Assembly (NCBI RefSeq): GCF_000499385.1
Contig: NW_013654360.1
Coordinates: forward strand, 1 to 24,750
DNA from: Eimeria necatrix
Taxonomy: Eukaryota; Apicomplexa; Conoidasida; Eucoccidiorida; Eimeriidae
DNA length: 24,750 bases
Direction: 5' to 3'
The translations under genes and the position numbers were made by a program. Positions 23,507 through 24,750 of this stretch are shown here, one piece after another; the first letter of the stretch is position 1, and the number at the start of each line of letters is the position of its first letter. The notes beneath the pieces are model-generated. The model made no database searches. It was not told the origin of the DNA and saw only the letters and a list, made by a program, of their open reading frames with translations.

Positions 23507-23928
23507 AGTCGAAGCCGTGTGGCGCTGCTGCCCAAAGCAAACACTTCGAAAAAGCACTATTTGCATGTTTTTTGCAAGCCACCTTCAACACACCTCCTGC
23601 ATTCCCGGTCACGGTTTCAAAGCGCGTGGCGTTGGTCTGTGCAACGCAGGAAACAGCGCAATTCGCAGCACTCTGTTGACCCTCGCAACAAACGCTACTA
23701 CTACCACATAGTCTACAGCTGTGGCGCCACTCTTGTTGACCTACAACGGGAACACACACCGCCATGGCCCAACACCAACTGCAACGTGAACGGCACGGAA
23801 CAGATATGCTCTTCAATGCGCCACGTCACGATGCTCGCACTCACAGCACTCAGTACCAAACTCAACGACGGGACATGAGCTCGGTGCAAAGGCCTCGCCT
23901 GACGCGTGCAGCGCACACCTGACGCTTC

Positions 23929-24036
23929 CAGCGTGCATTCGCAAACGCCTACTAGGCATGCACAGACATGGCCAAATGCTCTCAGCGTGCATTCGCAAAC
24001 GCCTACTAGACATGCACAGACATGGCCAAATGCTCT
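23929..24036. repeat. 54-bp tandem duplication, two copies
   Basis: Copies at 23929-23982 and 23983-24036 have a period of exactly 54 bp and differ at one base (ACTAGG against ACTAGA). As 54 is divisible by three, it repeats 18 residues in any open frame, as seen on the minus strand (24093 down to 23713). Just upstream, 23898-23937 is a looser 20-bp repeat (CCTGACGCGTGCAGCG and CCTGACGCTTCCAGCG). The local pattern suggests repeated slippage or unequal exchange at this spot. Confidence 0.97.
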
Positions 24037-24587
24037 TTCGCTTTCTTGATCACCCGATGCCACTGACAAATACGCCGCCGCACGTCTCGCCACAACCGCC
24101 CTCTATCCCGCCTTCCCTTCGCCGCCGCCAACAAATCGTTTACACCACCCAGACACACACCTGATTTCTGCGATTTGTGCTTTACATGCTACTACACTCT
24201 ACGCTCAAAAACCATTCAAACCAGGCACAACACAATTAAATGAGCATGAATCTCTACCGAGCAAAAACAAGATGGACGCAACGCTTAATATTGCTTAACA
24301 CAAGGTCCCCAGCTCAAACAGTGAAACACGCCGGCCGCCTTCACCGCAGCGCAATTCCGGTGCAGTCACGTCCATGCATTCTTCTTGTTTCGTGACGAAA
24401 CCACCCTCCCACAAAGCTACCCTTGTAAATTCCATGGCGCACAATACCCACTCAATCCCTGAGCGCTGGCACGCTCCCAAACACACACACCGCCTCTTCC
24501 AGGGCGCTGACGGGGAAAGGCCTATTCCCTCATTGCCACCCATTCAATTCAATCGGCACCTCATGGCACCAATGCTGGCAAACACAG

Positions 24588-24750
24588 ATGAATTCCACTT
24601 CATGTTCTAGTTCCGGAAAACAAAATACTAACAATCACTTTATTTTCACCTACCGACTGCATGCCAGCGAGGAACCTAACATGCCGAACGAACAAATCAA
24701 AGAGGTCACACTCCACAAACAACACACCGCCTCCGCACAAACAACCGAGC
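24588..24750 (+). CDS. Partial ORF in second repeat copy, cut by window end
   Basis: The frame is open from 24429 (after a TAA at 24426) to the window end, with an ATG at 24588-24590 immediately before the repeat homology starts. The product begins MNSTSCSSSGK and then matches the first copy's frame (HFxFTYxLHASEEPNMPN). About two thirds of the residues align identically, and the rest differ by replacement. There is no signal peptide or recognised domain. The 3' end lies outside the window. The neighbouring frame, offset by one base, is also open here from 24592 and shows the more coding-like substitution pattern. Confidence 0.2.
   Translation, partial: MNSTSCSSSGKQNTNNHFIFTYRLHASEEPNMPNEQIKEVTLHKQHTASAQTTE
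24592..24750 (+). repeat. Direct repeat, copy 2, truncated by window end
   Basis: This is the homologue of 23208-23366 in the same orientation, 1384 bp to the right. The match is still strong at the last base of the window, so the true repeat is longer. The spacing fits either a tandem array with a unit near 1.4 kb or two dispersed copies of one family. Confidence 0.95.

Larger units (their letters stand above)
23041..24750. other. C/A-rich, strand-skewed block with local repeats
   Basis: From about 23,000 to the window end the plus strand is rich in C and A and poor in G and T. In two 60-base lines that I counted, C and G number 26 and 8 (23341-23400) and 23 and 10 (24421-24480). Sequence to the left does not show this. 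Several frames on both strands stay open for 90-165 codons, which is partly a consequence of the skew, so ORF length alone is weak evidence. The block holds the 1384-bp-spaced direct repeat, a 54-bp tandem duplication and short AC and CCG runs. The plus-strand frame open at 23126-23503 resumes after a single TAA and continues to 23878, as a decayed gene might. No family was recognised. Confidence 0.7.

Noticed and set aside
23322..23816. 164-codon minus-strand ORF with overlapping minus-strand ORFs (23216-23566, 23266-23544)
   Set aside because: The skewed composition of this block lowers stop frequency in several frames at once. The product is a Cys/Arg/Val-rich mix without motifs, and the substitution pattern between the repeat copies fits a plus-strand frame better.
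23041..24750. Idea that this is a decayed variant-surface-glycoprotein array of a trypanosome subtelomere
   Set aside because: The C/A richness and broken frames are reminiscent, but I see no conserved Cys layout, no GPI-signal tail, no 70-bp-type repeats and no telomere repeats. The 1384-bp spacing is also tight. It is left as an untested possibility.
1..24750. CRISPR array, insertion sequence, retroelement, rRNA or prophage genes
   Set aside because: There are no regularly spaced short repeats, no terminal inverted repeats with a transposase ORF, no reverse-transcriptase motif, no poly-A-tailed element and no recognisable rRNA stretch.

Overview
This window looks like gene-poor nuclear DNA from a eukaryote that I cannot name. 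G+C is mid-range by eye. Short ORFs are scattered over all six frames, with no operon-like packing and no ribosome-binding-site-plus-ORF pattern. I recognise no protein family, rRNA, canonical tRNA, transposase, reverse transcriptase, CRISPR array or telomere repeat. The absence of long ORFs argues against bacterial, phage or plasmid DNA. A few places resemble splice sites and strong eukaryotic start contexts, which would suit an intron-bearing organism, but none is proven.

Layout. Bases 1-579 hold nothing certain. Bases 580-1149 are a clean, recent 285-bp tandem duplication. From 1150 to about 23,000 the sequence is mostly single-copy and unstructured. It carries a few candidate exons or small ORFs: 2920-3360 minus (hydrophobic), 5602-6030 minus, 9968-10525 minus (the longest ORF outside the duplication), 21186-21407 plus (signal-peptide-like start and an intron-like segment) and 22200-22493 minus (strong start context). 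It also has small tandem repeats and one good hairpin at 4831-4860.

Near 23,000 the character changes. The last ~1.7 kb is strongly C- and A-rich on the plus strand, has a 54-bp tandem duplication, and begins and ends with two direct copies of a segment of at least 159 bp set exactly 1384 bp apart. The second copy runs off the window. The two copies (about 84% identical) differ in a codon-position-biased way. This suggests that one plus-strand frame is, or was, translated. It is the most interesting signal here and may mark the edge of a repeated gene or pseudogene array.

I found no set of genes that can be said to work together, and no convincing new system. All protein calls are low-confidence candidates.
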